Shown here: positions 53,500 to 62,743 of the stretch, in pieces | Layout of the letters: each line of letters begins with the position of its first letter | Numbering within the stretch: the first letter of the stretch is position 1 | Source of the DNA: Halomonadaceae bacterium T82-2 | GTDB lineage: Bacteria; Pseudomonadota; Gammaproteobacteria; Pseudomonadales; Halomonadaceae | Assembly (NCBI GenBank): GCA_001577635.1 | Contig: LSBP01000005.1 | Location: 1 to 64,000 of the forward strand | Reading direction: 5' to 3' | Length of the DNA stretch: 64,000 nt | The notes under the pieces: model-generated | Database searches by the model: none | What the model saw: the letters and a program-made list of their open reading frames with translations, nothing else | Told to the model about the DNA's origin: nothing | Made by a program: the position numbers and the translations under genes

Positions 53500-54759
53500 T
53501 CACCCTCCGGCCGGCTCGGATGCCGCGGCGACGGAGGCTGTCGAGTTCCGGCGTTCGCTGCGGGCGATGATCGACGTACCCACCAGATCGCCGGTGACGT
53601 TGAGCGCCGTGCAGCCCATGCCGACCAGCGCGTCGATGGAGGTCAGCAACGCGACCGTTTCGATCGGCAGCCCCACCTGAGTGAAGACGGTGGCGATCAT
53701 CACGATGCCGGCTCCCGGCACCCCGGCGGTGCCGATCGAGGTCAACGTGCCGATCACCACAATCTCGAGCATGCTGGTCAGATCCAGCGGCGCGCCGATC
53801 ACGTTGGCGGCGAACACCGCCGAGATGGCGATACGGATCGCCGCGCCATCCATGTTGATGGTCGCCCCCAGCGGCAGGCTGACGCCGTAGATGCTGCGCG
53901 GCAGTTGCAGGCGGCGGGCGGCATCGAGGGTCAGCGGCAGCGTGCCCGAACTGCTCTGGGTGGCGAAGGCGGTGGCCATCGGCGTGCGCGCCTCGCGGAA
54001 GAAACTCCCCAGCCGCACGCCGAACAGCCCCATCAGCACGGCATAGATGACCAGTTGCACCGCCAGGGCGATATAGAGCACCGCCACCATGTCGCCCAGC
54101 GAGAGGATCGTGTTCAGCCCTTGTCTGCCCACGGTCCCGGCGACAATCGCGAACACCCCGATGGGCACGTACTGCAGCACACCGCCCATCACCCGCAGCG
54201 TCACTTCGTTCAGGGCCTCGATGACCCGGTAGAGGCGCTCGCCCAGCTCGCCCTGGCGCTCCGAGGAGCGCAGCATCAGCAGCGCGATACCGAAGACGAT
54301 GGCGGTAAAGATGATGCCCAGCAGATTCACCTCGGCGAAGGCCGAGACGATGTTGTCGGGCACGATGCTCAGCAGCACATGCACGAAGCCCGGGTTTTCG
54401 GGCACATCGATCCGGGCGTTCTGGTCCAGCGTCATGCCGCTGCCCGGCTCGAACAGGGTGGCCACGGCCAGCCCCACGATGATCGCCAGCGCCGAGGTGA
54501 CGACGTAGTACGCCAGCAGCTTGCGCCCCGTGCGCCCCAAGCTGCCGCGTTCGCCCTGGTTGATGCCGACCATCAGCGTGAACAGCACGATCGGCACGAT
54601 CAGGAACTTCAGCAGCCGCAGCAGCAGATCACCGAATGGCGCCAGCCAGTCGGCGGCCGTCTGTCCGCCGACCAGGCCGACGATCACGCCCAGTACCAGC
54701 GCGATGCTGACCCGCAGGATCAGCGACGCATTCAGATAGCCTCGCCACAATGCCTTCAC
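53500..54759 (-). CDS. Dicarboxylate/amino acid:cation symporter (DAACS family)
   Basis: A 419-residue GltP/DctA-type carrier with eight helices and two re-entrant loops. Signature segments are QSSSGTLPLTLDAARR (serine-rich HP1), GATINMDGAAIRIAISAVF (TM7 NMDG motif), TSIGTAGVPGAGIVMIATVF (HP2) and GMGCTALNVTGDLVGTSI (TM8, Asp-rich substrate site). It imports glutamate, aspartate or C4-dicarboxylates with H+ or Na+. The GTG at 54759 has GAGGAGG at 7 bases; the frame continues 67 codons upstream without support. It is divergent from the nagD-like gene. Confidence 0.92.
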   Translation of the reverse strand: MKALWRGYLNASLILRVSIALVLGVIVGLVGGQTAADWLAPFGDLLLRLLKFLIVPIVLFTLMVGINQGERGSLGRTGRKLLAYYVVTSALAIIVGLAVATLFEPGSGMTLDQNARIDVPENPGFVHVLLSIVPDNIVSAFAEVNLLGIIFTAIVFGIALLMLRSSERQGELGERLYRVIEALNEVTLRVMGGVLQYVPIGVFAIVAGTVGRQGLNTILSLGDMVAVLYIALAVQLVIYAVLMGLFGVRLGSFFREARTPMATAFATQSSSGTLPLTLDAARRLQLPRSIYGVSLPLGATINMDGAAIRIAISAVFAANVIGAPLDLTSMLEIVVIGTLTSIGTAGVPGAGIVMIATVFTQVGLPIETVALLTSIDALVGMGCTALNVTGDLVGTSIIARSERRNSTASVAAASEPAGG

Positions 54760-54946
54760 AATAATGCCTCCTCTGCCGCGACCGATACCCGTCGCGGGTC
54801 GTGATGTCATGTCCCTTGTTCGCCGTGCCCCTGCGAGCAGCGTGGCGCCACTCGGCCCATCCAGTACAGCAGCGCACGTCGAAGGCTGCGTCCCGGTGCG
54901 ATTCTTCGTATGCTGGCAGCAGTCACGAGCACAAGGACCTTCGGCG

Positions 54947-55717
54947 ATGACGCAACGCACCCTGGACTGCTGGCTGACCGATATGGACGGCGTCCTGATC
55001 CACGAGGATCGCGCCCTGCCCGGCGCGGCCGAGCTGATCGACCACTGGCGCAGTCAGGGCACGCCCTTTCTGGTGCTTACCAACAACTCCATCTATACCC
55101 CGCGGGATTTGAGTGCCCGCCTGGCACGAATCGGCCTCGAGGTACCGGAAGAGCGCATCTGGACCTCGGCGCTGGCCACCGCCGCTTTCCTGCGTGACCA
55201 GTGCCCCGGCGGCTCGGCGTTCGTGATCGGCGAGGCCGGCCTGACCACGGCGATCCACGAGGCCGGCTTCGTGATGACCGACGTGGCCCCGGACTTCGTG
55301 GTGCTGGGCGAGACGCGCACCTACTCCTTCGAGGCGATCACCCGGGCGATCCGCCTGATCGAGGACGGCGCGCGCTTCATCGCCACCAATCCCGATGTCA
55401 CCGGTCCCAGCCCCGAAGGGCCGATGCCGGCCACCGGCTCGGTGGCGGCCCTCATCACCGCCGCCACCCAGCGCCAGCCCTACTACGTCGGCAAACCCAA
55501 CCCGATGATGTTCCGCTCGGCGCTCAACCGCCTCGGCGCCCACTCCGAACGCACCGGGATGATCGGCGATCGCATGGACACCGACGTGGTGGCGGGCATC
55601 GAGGCGGGGCTGCACACCGTGCTGGTGCTCAGCGGCATCGCCACCCGCGACGACGTGGAGCGCTACCCCTACCGCCCGCGGGAGATCCTCGACTCGGTGG
55701 CCGACCTGCTGCCCTGA
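54947..55717 (+). CDS. HAD-IIA family phosphatase, NagD-like
   Basis: A 256-residue HAD hydrolase. Motif I with the nucleophile is TDMDGVLI (Asp12, Asp14), motif II FLVLTNNSIY, the C2-type cap between, and motif III/IV in PYYVGKPNPMMF and GMIGDRMDTDVVAGIEAG. Length and order match E. coli NagD (250 aa), a nucleotide-monophosphate or sugar phosphatase; here there is no nag operon, so the substrate is open. The ATG at 54947 follows AAGGA. A hairpin shared with yghU lies beyond the stop. Confidence 0.92.
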   Translation: MTQRTLDCWLTDMDGVLIHEDRALPGAAELIDHWRSQGTPFLVLTNNSIYTPRDLSARLARIGLEVPEERIWTSALATAAFLRDQCPGGSAFVIGEAGLTTAIHEAGFVMTDVAPDFVVLGETRTYSFEAITRAIRLIEDGARFIATNPDVTGPSPEGPMPATGSVAALITAATQRQPYYVGKPNPMMFRSALNRLGAHSERTGMIGDRMDTDVVAGIEAGLHTVLVLSGIATRDDVERYPYRPREILDSVADLLP

Positions 55718-55729
55718 GCCCCAAGCACG

Positions 55730-55759
55730 GACGCCCGACCCCTTACGGGGCCGGGCGTC
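55730..55759. terminator. Hairpin between nagD-like gene and yghU
   Basis: GACGCCCG-A-CCCC-TTAC-GGGG-C-CGGGCGTC: two GC stems separated by one mismatch, with a four-base loop, between convergent stops. No T tract. Probably a bidirectional transcript end. Confidence 0.6.
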
Positions 55760-55780
55760 GCCGTCGGGCACGCGGCCCGT

Positions 55781-56650
55781 TCACGAGGACTGCAGCTTGT
55801 CCTGCGTGCGCGTCTCGAAGTCGCTGGCGTCGTGGCGCTCGTGGAGCTGGGTTTCCGGCTCGCCGAAGGTACGGTTGACCATGCGCCCGCGCTGCACCGC
55901 CGGGCGGGCATCGATCTCCTTCGCCCAGCGCACCACGTGGGTGTACTCCTGCACCTGCAGGAACTCCGCCGCATCGTAGAGCCGCCCCAGCGCCAGCTGG
56001 CCGTACCAGGCCCAGTTGGCGATATCGGCAATGGTGTAGTCATCGCCGGCCAGATAGCGGCTCTCGGCCAGGCGCCGGTCGAGCACGTCGAGCTGGCGCT
56101 TGGCCTCCATCGCATAGCGGTCAATGGGGTATTCGAGCTTCTCCGGGGCGTAGGCATAGAAGTGCCCGAAACCGCCGCCCAGGAAGGGCGCGCTGCCCAT
56201 CTGCCAGAACAGCCAGTTGAGCGCCTCGGTGCGCGCGCCGTGATCCGTGGGCAGCAGGGTGCCGAATTTCTCGGCCAGATACAGCAGGATCGAGCCGGAC
56301 TCGAACACCCGGGTCGGCGGCTGGGTGGTGTGGTCCATCAGCGCGGGGATCTTCGAGTTGGGATTGGCCGCGACGAAGCCGCTTCCGAACTGCTCGCCCT
56401 CGCCGATATCGATCAGCCAGGCGTCGTATTCGGCGTCATGACCGAGAGCCAGCAGCTCCTCGAACATCACCCCGGCCTTCACGCCGTTGGGCGTGGCCAG
56501 CGAATAGAGCTGGAACGGGTGTTCACCGACAGGCAGCTCCTTGTCGTGGGTCGGCCCCGCGACAGGGCGGTTGATGCTGGCGAACTTGCCGCCACTGGCC
56601 TTCTCCCACGTCCAGACCTTCGGCGGTGTGTACTCGGTGCCTTGGCTCAT
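55781..56650 (-). CDS. yghU: Glutathione S-transferase-like disulfide-bond oxidoreductase YghU
   Basis: A 289-residue Nu-class GST. N-terminal extension of about 45 residues (NRPVAGPTHDKELPVGEHPF) then the thioredoxin domain with QLYSLATPNGVKAGVMFEEL, where Thr/Asn replace the Cys or Ser catalytic residue as in YghU. NPNSKIPALMD and FESGSILLYLAEKFGTLLP are the glutathione site. The helical domain ends in AVQRGRMVNR. Nu-class enzymes bind two glutathione molecules and have disulfide reductase activity. It is convergent with the nagD-like gene and divergent from the chemoreceptor. Confidence 0.92.
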   Translation of the reverse strand: MSQGTEYTPPKVWTWEKASGGKFASINRPVAGPTHDKELPVGEHPFQLYSLATPNGVKAGVMFEELLALGHDAEYDAWLIDIGEGEQFGSGFVAANPNSKIPALMDHTTQPPTRVFESGSILLYLAEKFGTLLPTDHGARTEALNWLFWQMGSAPFLGGGFGHFYAYAPEKLEYPIDRYAMEAKRQLDVLDRRLAESRYLAGDDYTIADIANWAWYGQLALGRLYDAAEFLQVQEYTHVVRWAKEIDARPAVQRGRMVNRTFGEPETQLHERHDASDFETRTQDKLQSS

Positions 56651-56845
56651 GCGGCCTCCTGCGTCGATTGATGAACTCGGACCCTGGCGAACAGCCTGAT
56701 GGCCGCCGCCTGAAAAGGTAGTCTGTTAATCATTGGGGCGCGGCTCGGGGGCTTCAAGTCTTGCGTTGTCGGGGGCTCAGGGGATCGTGCTGCAACACCG
56801 CCAGCTTCCGAACGAGACCAGTCTGGAAATCAGGCCTCAATCCAC

Positions 56846-56872
56846 TTAATTTTCCCATAAGCTGGCCGATAA
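56846..56872 (+). promoter_or_regulatory. Sigma-28 (FliA) promoter of the chemoreceptor gene
   Basis: TTAATTTT, 11 bases, GCCGATAA. The -10 is an exact match to the sigma-28 consensus GCCGATAA, and the -35 matches TAAAGTTT at six of eight positions with the exact N11 spacing. The transcript would start near 56880, about 84 bases before the start codon. This places the chemoreceptor in the late flagellar regulon. It is the most important element in the 313-base gap after yghU. Confidence 0.8.
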
Positions 56873-56963
56873 TCGTTACCGGCAGACGACCATCCAACGA
56901 AAACAATGACACGCCTCTCCTGACTGCCCTACACGAACACGGATCATAAAGGGAAGCCCTCAC

Positions 56964-58952
56964 ATGAGGCATGTCATGCAGCACCTCTCGATGAAGCGCA
57001 AGTTTCTGCTCGTACTCGCGCTTCCCATACTAGCCATGCTCTACTTCGCCATCAGCGGTGCCATCGAGCGTCAGCAGGTCGCGGCGGGGATGTCCCGGCT
57101 TTATACCTTCACGTCGCTGGCAAAGCAGGCGGGTAATCTGGTTCATGAACTTCAGCGCGAACGGGGCATGACGGCCGGCTTTCTCGGCAGCCAGGGAAAA
57201 CGCTTCAAGGAGCGCCTGAGTGAACAGAGACAGTCGTCCGATCAACGCGTGTCGCGCTTGCTGAGTACGCTGGATACTATCGACGTACGGCAACTCGGCC
57301 AGGCGGCCGGCGCCAGCATCGCCAGGGCCAGGAAGGATCTGGGTAACATTCAGGCCGTGCGTCGTCAGGTGGATTCGCTGAGCCTGCCTCTCCATGACGC
57401 CCTGGCCTATTACACCGGGATCGACAACGCCCTGGTGACGCTCGCCGGTCAACTCAGCCACCGGACCGGCAATGCCGATATCGCACGGCGCCTGACCGCT
57501 TACCACGAGCTGCTGAAGGCCAAGGATCTGGCCGGCATTGAACGCGCCCTGCTGGCCAATACCTTCGCTGCCGATCAGATGACAGCGGACACATACCGTC
57601 GCTTCCTGCGCCTGCTGGGCACCGAAACCGCCGCCCTGGACAGTTTCAAGGTGCTGGCCGACCCCGGCCTTGTCGAACGCTACACGCAGGCCCTCTCCGG
57701 CCCCGAGATGGCACGCCTGGATGACCTGCGCAAGCTGGCCATCGAACGGGCCGATCAGGGCCACTTCGGCGTGGACCCACAACAGTGGTTCGACTGGCAG
57801 ACCACCAAGCTCGAGCGCCTGAAAGGCATCGAGGATGCCGCCGCCGACAGCATTCTGGACGAGGCCAGGAACCTGCGGCATTCGGCCAATACCGCCCTGT
57901 GGACCTATATTGCCGTGGCTCTGGGTGTTCTATTGCTGACTCTGGCACTGGCCCTGCTCATCGTGCGCAGCATTCTCCTGCCCCTGAATCGCAACCTGCA
58001 GGCCATCCAGACCCGCGGCGGCGACCTGACACAACGGCTCGACGCCGCAGGGAGCGATGAACTGGCCCGTCTTTACCAAGCCTTCAATCAGGCTACCGAA
58101 GATACCGAAACGCTGGTGGCACGGATTCGTCGCAATGCGCAATCCATCGACCTGGCCAGTGGCGAAATCGCTCAGGGTAACCAGGACCTGGCCCAGCGTA
58201 CCGAAGAACAGTCAGCCTCTCTGGTGGAAACGGCCTCCAGCATGGAGCAGATGACCTCGACTGTGCACAACACCGCCCAGCATGCCAGCCAGGCGCGCAC
58301 CCTGGCCCGGGACGTCAGTGAACAGGCACTTCAGGCACAAGGGGTGGCGGATCAGGCGCGTGACGCCATGCATAATATCGAGGCTGCCAACCAGGAGGTC
58401 ACCACCATCGTCGGCACCATCGACAGCATTGCGTTCCAGACCAACCTGCTGGCGCTCAATGCCTCGGTGGAGGCCGCCCGTGCCGGTGAGCACGGCAAGG
58501 GCTTCGCCGTGGTGGCCGAGGAAGTTCGCAAGCTGGCCAGTCGCAGTGCCGGCGAGGCCAGCCGAATCCGCGAGCACATCAACCGCAACGTCACCACCAT
58601 CGACCGGGGCAACACACTGGTCAGCGATACTCACGCGACCCTCGCCGAGATCGCCACACGCATCGAGCAGGTGTCGACGCTGGTCACGGACATTGCCAAC
58701 GCTTCCACAGAACAGTCGTCAGGAATCGAGCAGATCAATCAGGCCGTGGCCCAGCTCGACGAGGTGACCCAGCAGAACGCCGCGCTGGTCGAACAGGTTG
58801 CCGCCGCCAGCCGTTCACTCAACGAGCAGGCCAGTGACATGGTGTCCCGGGTCGAGCATCTCAGGGTCAGCGATCAGCCGGTTTCAACGCCCGCTTCGCT
58901 GACGCACACGCCCTCCCGGGAGTCCCGTCGTCGGGCAACCGAAATCGCCTGA
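56964..58952 (+). CDS. Methyl-accepting chemotaxis protein with NIT sensor domain
   Basis: A 662-residue chemoreceptor. Order: short N-terminus, first helix (about 12-32, [18 protein letters not shown]), periplasmic nitrate/nitrite-sensing NIT-type domain (about 50-300, beginning [18 protein letters not shown]), second helix (about 312-335, [19 protein letters not shown]), HAMP (about 336-390), and the signalling hairpin with its tip [20 protein letters not shown] and [20 protein letters not shown]. There is no C-terminal CheR pentapeptide. NIT domains respond to nitrate/nitrite in some proteins, but the ligand here is uncertain. ATG 56964 has AAGGGA upstream; ATGs at 56976 and 56991 are possible. 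Confidence 0.93.
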   Translation: MRHVMQHLSMKRKFLLVLALPILAMLYFAISGAIERQQVAAGMSRLYTFTSLAKQAGNLVHELQRERGMTAGFLGSQGKRFKERLSEQRQSSDQRVSRLLSTLDTIDVRQLGQAAGASIARARKDLGNIQAVRRQVDSLSLPLHDALAYYTGIDNALVTLAGQLSHRTGNADIARRLTAYHELLKAKDLAGIERALLANTFAADQMTADTYRRFLRLLGTETAALDSFKVLADPGLVERYTQALSGPEMARLDDLRKLAIERADQGHFGVDPQQWFDWQTTKLERLKGIEDAAADSILDEARNLRHSANTALWTYIAVALGVLLLTLALALLIVRSILLPLNRNLQAIQTRGGDLTQRLDAAGSDELARLYQAFNQATEDTETLVARIRRNAQSIDLASGEIAQGNQDLAQRTEEQSASLVETASSMEQMTSTVHNTAQHASQARTLARDVSEQALQAQGVADQARDAMHNIEAANQEVTTIVGTIDSIAFQTNLLALNASVEAARAGEHGKGFAVVAEEVRKLASRSAGEASRIREHINRNVTTIDRGNTLVSDTHATLAEIATRIEQVSTLVTDIANASTEQSSGIEQINQAVAQLDEVTQQNAALVEQVAAASRSLNEQASDMVSRVEHLRVSDQPVSTPASLTHTPSRESRRRATEIA

Positions 58953-58963
58953 CGCCACCGGCC

Positions 58964-58988
58964 GGCCGGGAAGCCCGGCTTCCCGGCC
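58964..58988. terminator. Hairpin between chemoreceptor and tpm
   Basis: GGCCGGGAAGCC and GGCTTCCCGGCC form a 12-base inverted repeat around a single central base, folding as a nine-bp stem with a small loop. It lies between convergent stops, 11 bases after the chemoreceptor stop. Confidence 0.6.
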
Positions 58989-58993
58989 CCGAG

Positions 58994-59665
58994 TCACACC
59001 AGCGCCCGGACAGCCTCCCGCTCCAGCCGCCAGGCGATCTCCTCGAAGCGCGTCACCCCGGCTTCGCGAAAACGCGCCTGATGGGCGATCACGTCCTTGC
59101 GCGACAGTTCGGTGAGAGCGTGAGCGTCGCCATAGAGGCGTTGCAGTTCGTCCGGCAGCACCGGGAACGGCGGCCCCGGCATCTCCCGGTGGTCGTACTC
59201 GAAGGCGATCAGCAGCTGCGGCGCCTCGCCCGACAGGGTCAGCACCTGGGCCACGTAGGTCTTGCGCATCGCTTCCGGCAGCGCTACCAGCGCCGCCCGG
59301 TCGTAGACCAGGTCCACGCGCCCCAGCGCGCCGGCCGGCAGTGCAAAGATATCGCCCTGGAAGACGGTCAGCCCACCGTGGCGCCAGCGTCGGCCACCCT
59401 CCCAGTCATCGATCGTCGGCTCGACGCCCAGCTCCTCGAACAGCTGGCCGACCGCCAGCTCGCTGAGCTCCGCGCCCACTACCTCGTACCCTTGCGACAG
59501 CAGCCAGCCGATGTCCCGCGTCTTGCCGCACAGCGGCACGAAGACCCGCGCCCCGGCCGGCAGGCCGAAGCCGGGCAGGTAGCGCTCGAGAATCGGGTGG
59601 ACGAAGGGCAGGTGAAAGCCCAGCTGGGCGTTCTGCCAGCGGGATCGCCAGAAGTCGGCTTCCAT
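58994..59665 (-). CDS. tpm: Thiopurine S-methyltransferase
   Basis: SAM-dependent methyltransferase of 223 residues, the length of bacterial TPMT, which methylates thiopurines and also selenium or tellurium species. The start MEADFWRSRWQNAQLGFH, FVPLCGKTRDIGWLLSQGY (SAM motif), VVGAELSELAVGQLFEE and DLVYDRAALVALPEAMRK (acidic motif) are diagnostic, as is LIAFEYDHREMPGPPFPV. The ATG at 59665 gives the conserved N-terminus; the frame upstream to 59806 is not protein-like. It is followed convergently by the chemoreceptor hairpin. Confidence 0.95.
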   Translation of the reverse strand: MEADFWRSRWQNAQLGFHLPFVHPILERYLPGFGLPAGARVFVPLCGKTRDIGWLLSQGYEVVGAELSELAVGQLFEELGVEPTIDDWEGGRRWRHGGLTVFQGDIFALPAGALGRVDLVYDRAALVALPEAMRKTYVAQVLTLSGEAPQLLIAFEYDHREMPGPPFPVLPDELQRLYGDAHALTELSRKDVIAHQARFREAGVTRFEEIAWRLEREAVRALV

Positions 59666-59756
59666 CGGGATGCTCCGGTTGACGACAGGGGGTCCGAGTA
59701 TGCCGCATGTCCCCGGGGATGACACCCGCCGCCCCGGCGGGTGCGCCCCAGAGACG

Positions 59757-61463
59757 TCAACGATGCCGATCATCCGGCTCGGTCCGGGCCTCCCCACGCG
59801 CGACATCCTCGCGGCTGACGACCATCACCTCGCGCGGCCACCACTCCGGGTGATGGTCCCGTATGAAGGCCATCATGCGTTCCCGGATGTTCATCTCCGC
59901 CACCCAGCCGGCGAAGGGGTCCGAGGTCATCAGATAGCAGATGAACGTCTGCGCCATGTCGGTCTGCCCCGTCACGTAACAGCACAGCTTGTGATGCTCG
60001 ATGACGTTGTCCTCCTCCTGGGCGTACTCCATGAACTTCTCCCGCAGGCACTGGATATCCGCGCTCAGGTGCACGCTCATCTCCAGGCTGCGGTACTCCT
60101 TGGCGTTCTTGACCGAGAGGTTCTCGAAGGGCTTGGAGACGAAATAGGTGACCGGCACGATCACGCGGCGCTCGTTCCACGACCGCAGCCGGATGAAGGT
60201 ATAGAAGATGCCCTCCACATGGCACCACTGGCCCTCGAACATCACCAGATCGCCGATACGGATGGACTTCGCCAGCGACAGCTGAAACGACGACAGGATA
60301 TTGCCCAGCACGGCCTGGCCGGCGATACCTACCAGCACCGTCAGCACACTGGCGGAAGCGAGCAGCGACATGCCCAGCGTCTCGAAGAGCTGGATCTGGC
60401 TCAGCACGTAGACCGATACGGCGGTGACCGTGACCAGAATGATCAGCCGGCGCAGCGCGTAGAGCGTGGTCAGCAGCTTGCGGTCATCCTTGTGCTTGGT
60501 GTCGTCGATCTGCCCCATCAGGCGCCGCGTCATCCGCAGCATGACGGTATCGACGAGACGGATCGCGATGGTCCCCGCGCCCCAGGCCAGAATCGCGATC
60601 AGCAGCACCCGAAAGGACGTGGTGACCACCGCCGAGAAGGACACCACGTAGTCCAGCAGCGCTTGGGTCACCAGCGACATGACGATGAGCGCCACCGGCA
60701 TGCGGATCTGGCTGGCGAAGATGCTGGGCGCCCCGGCGGGCAGGAAACGCTTGATCAGGCCGACCAGCCGGTAGATCCACCAGCCCGTCAGGCCGACCGC
60801 CACCAGCACGAGGGGAATGGCGATCCACTCCCAGATCTTGAGCAGCCCGAACGACTTCTTCAGCGGTTGGGGGATATAGGATTCCAGAAACGACGGGCCG
60901 TATTTCTCGTAGAGCAGCGGCACCGACGAGACACTGTCCGGCATGACCAGCCATACCGGCTCCTGGTCGCCCACCCGGTACCGGCCCAGCCGGATGTCGT
61001 AGGCTTCCCCCTGGGCGGTGAGCGAGGCCAGCTTGATGTTGCGACGCGGCTTGCCCGCATGGGGGCGCTTGTCCGCCGGGTGCTCGTTGGCGGCATCCTG
61101 GCGACCGGGCAGGCTGGACACCTCGAGCCACTCGCCCCGCCTGAGCACCTCGGCCAATTGCATGGCGAGCGTGCCGCCGCGCTTGCGCTGCTCCGCCGGT
61201 TCCAGCTCGGAAAGGTTGAGGATATGCGCCGCCGCGCCGAAATCCTCCTGTTTCGTCAACTCCAGAAAACTCCGGATCGCTTCCCGCGGGGTCGACCGCT
61301 TGACCACCTTGGGCGCCTCGCCCAGGCCCGCATTCAGCGAATCGACGGAGAACCAGAGCTCCGACTTATCCTCCTCGTCCTGAGGTTGCGCCATGCACAG
61401 GCTGGAAAATACCAGCGCCACTGCAGCGACCAGCCACAGCCGCCACGAATCGTTTTTCGTCAT
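59757..61463 (-). CDS. MscS-family mechanosensitive channel with periplasmic N-terminal domain
   Basis: A 568-residue inner-membrane channel that likely releases solutes on hypo-osmotic shock, important for a salt-adapted cell. It has a Sec signal (SWRLWLVAAVALVFSSLCMA, cleavage about 25), a periplasmic domain (about 25-205), then five to six helices, the pore segment containing VGIAGQAVLGNILSSFQLS, and the MscS beta domain SIRIGDLVMFEGQWCHVEGI with VPVTYFVSKPFENLSVKN. The C-terminal soluble domain ends REVMVVSREDVARGEARTE. ATG 61463 follows TAAGGGA. It resembles the YbdG/YnaI-size class rather than the small MscS. A hairpin (about 59724-59742) follows its stop. Confidence 0.88.
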   Translation of the reverse strand: MTKNDSWRLWLVAAVALVFSSLCMAQPQDEEDKSELWFSVDSLNAGLGEAPKVVKRSTPREAIRSFLELTKQEDFGAAAHILNLSELEPAEQRKRGGTLAMQLAEVLRRGEWLEVSSLPGRQDAANEHPADKRPHAGKPRRNIKLASLTAQGEAYDIRLGRYRVGDQEPVWLVMPDSVSSVPLLYEKYGPSFLESYIPQPLKKSFGLLKIWEWIAIPLVLVAVGLTGWWIYRLVGLIKRFLPAGAPSIFASQIRMPVALIVMSLVTQALLDYVVSFSAVVTTSFRVLLIAILAWGAGTIAIRLVDTVMLRMTRRLMGQIDDTKHKDDRKLLTTLYALRRLIILVTVTAVSVYVLSQIQLFETLGMSLLASASVLTVLVGIAGQAVLGNILSSFQLSLAKSIRIGDLVMFEGQWCHVEGIFYTFIRLRSWNERRVIVPVTYFVSKPFENLSVKNAKEYRSLEMSVHLSADIQCLREKFMEYAQEEDNVIEHHKLCCYVTGQTDMAQTFICYLMTSDPFAGWVAEMNIRERMMAFIRDHHPEWWPREVMVVSREDVARGEARTEPDDRHR

Positions 61464-61677
61464 GCGTCCCTTACCGATATTCAGTGGGTCATCCGTGTCA
61501 TCCACCGCCCGCCGAGCCAATCCCGGTCCGGCGGGCCGCGCCTGCCGACCGGCCTTCCGGGCCGGTCACCGTTCAAGTACAGCCCACCGGCTGGCGGGGC
61601 GTCCACAACATGAGTCAGCAAATACTGACGATTGAGGTCAGGCTGAGTGACACCAGGTTCGTCATGCGGGCAGGCAC

Positions 61678-61707
61678 AAAAAAGCCCTCCGGCCAGAGGC
61701 GGAGGGC
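61678..61707 (-). terminator. Rho-independent terminator of the cytochrome b gene
   Basis: On the minus strand GCCCTCCG-N8-CGGAGGGC is followed by TTTTTT. It begins 41 bases after the cytochrome b stop. With the tRNA-Lys terminator it is one of only two with a proper U tract in the window. Confidence 0.85.
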
Positions 61708-61747
61708 AGCGAGGACATGTCGGACGGGACGCCGGCAGCAGCGCCTG

Positions 61748-62320
61748 TTACGGGCTGGGGAAACGTGAACGGAAGAAGATATGCAGGATGCCCATGGCCC
61801 CGTGGCCAATGATGTAGGCCTCGATCAGCCCGGTCAGCAGGGCATGGACCGATCCCGCCTGAGGCGCCCAGGGCAGGTGATAGCTCCAGGAAATGAACCA
61901 GGTGAAGCCCGAGAACACCACAAGCAGCAGCGCCCCCAGCCCCAGGCCGTGCATGATGGCCGCCAGCCCGCCGGGGCCCGGCTCCGGCATGCGCAGCCGC
62001 AGCAGCGTGCGCAGATCAGCCATCAACGGCGCGACATTGCCCACCAGCCAGGGAAAGTAGTAACGCAGGCCGCGATGCCGGATCACCGCGAACAGGAAGA
62101 TCAGCGAGATCGGCACCAGCAGCAGCCCCATGCCGATATGCAGCCAGGTGCCATAGCGCTCGGGGAGCTGGCTAGCCACCTCGCCCGTCCGGGTGAATCC
62201 CATGAAATTGCTGAGGATGATCTGGCCGATCACCATCGACAGCACGGTCAGGTGAAACGCCAGCACGAGCGGTGTCTGGCGCTCCCGGAAATACCCCATG
62301 GTGGTGCCCACTACGTTCAT
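61748..62320 (-). CDS. Cytochrome b/b6-domain membrane protein
   Basis: A 190-residue protein with four to five helices. Candidate heme ligands are His in LAFHLTVLSM (about 23), TWLHIGMGLL (about 61), IMHGLGLGALL (about 124) and AYIIGHGAMGILHIF (about 173 and 181). This is the Ni-hydrogenase cytochrome-b/b561-like layout. The redox partner is unknown. I chose the ATG at 62320, which has GGAAGGG upstream; a GTG five codons earlier is in that site. A PmrA-like direct repeat lies 110 bases upstream and a strong terminator follows. A broken copy of its C-terminal end occurs at 63486-63566. Confidence 0.85.
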   Translation of the reverse strand: MNVVGTTMGYFRERQTPLVLAFHLTVLSMVIGQIILSNFMGFTRTGEVASQLPERYGTWLHIGMGLLLVPISLIFLFAVIRHRGLRYYFPWLVGNVAPLMADLRTLLRLRMPEPGPGGLAAIMHGLGLGALLLVVFSGFTWFISWSYHLPWAPQAGSVHALLTGLIEAYIIGHGAMGILHIFFRSRFPSP

Positions 62321-62743
62321 TCGCCCTTCCCCCACGTTACGTATCGAGCCGACGACCCTGTTTCCGGGCCTGCCGGCGTGGCGCGCTCCGGCGATCCACG
62401 ACTCGCCGAATGTAGTGATACCACCGCTATCTTAGCTTTAGCTTAAGGGAATGGGGGAGACAGATCGGCTTGACCGTCGTTCCTCCATCCGCCCTCGCCC
62501 CCATCCCGAACGACTCACGCTGACCCGCGAAGAGCTAAAATTGTTATTTGCAAAATACCGACGCCTTCTACACTGGGGAGTGACCGCAAGGCTCTCCGGC
62601 AACATTCAACAAAAAGGAATCGATCGCAGAAACATCGTGGCCGTTGTCGGCAGCATGGTGTGGATGACAGGGGGCTTGGCTACCCGGTCCCACCCGAGGA
62701 CAACAGACTGAATCAAATACGGACGTTATCAAGGGGTGTTATT
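62321..62743. other. 423-base divergent control region, cytochrome b / outer-membrane protein
   Basis: No gene is supported; an 86-codon plus frame at 62451 has its ribosome site inside the regulatory repeat and no recognisable product. The region contains the direct repeat at 62431-62447 and a possible plus-strand promoter TTTGCA-N16-TACACT (62547-62574), which would give a leader of about 165 bases for the barrel protein. The part 62530-62640 is AT-rich. Confidence 0.4.
62431..62447 (-). promoter_or_regulatory. PmrA/QseB-like box upstream of cytochrome b
   Basis: The minus strand reads CTTAAG-CTAAA-GCTAAG, the same 11-bp-period repeat seen before the ArnT-like and PepSY genes. A TATCAC hexamer lies 10 bases downstream as a possible -10. 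The distance to the start codon is about 110 bases. Confidence 0.5.

Noticed and set aside
62451-62711. 86-codon plus frame between cytochrome b and the barrel protein
   Set aside because: Its putative ribosome site overlaps the regulatory repeat with no spacing, and the product is not recognisable.
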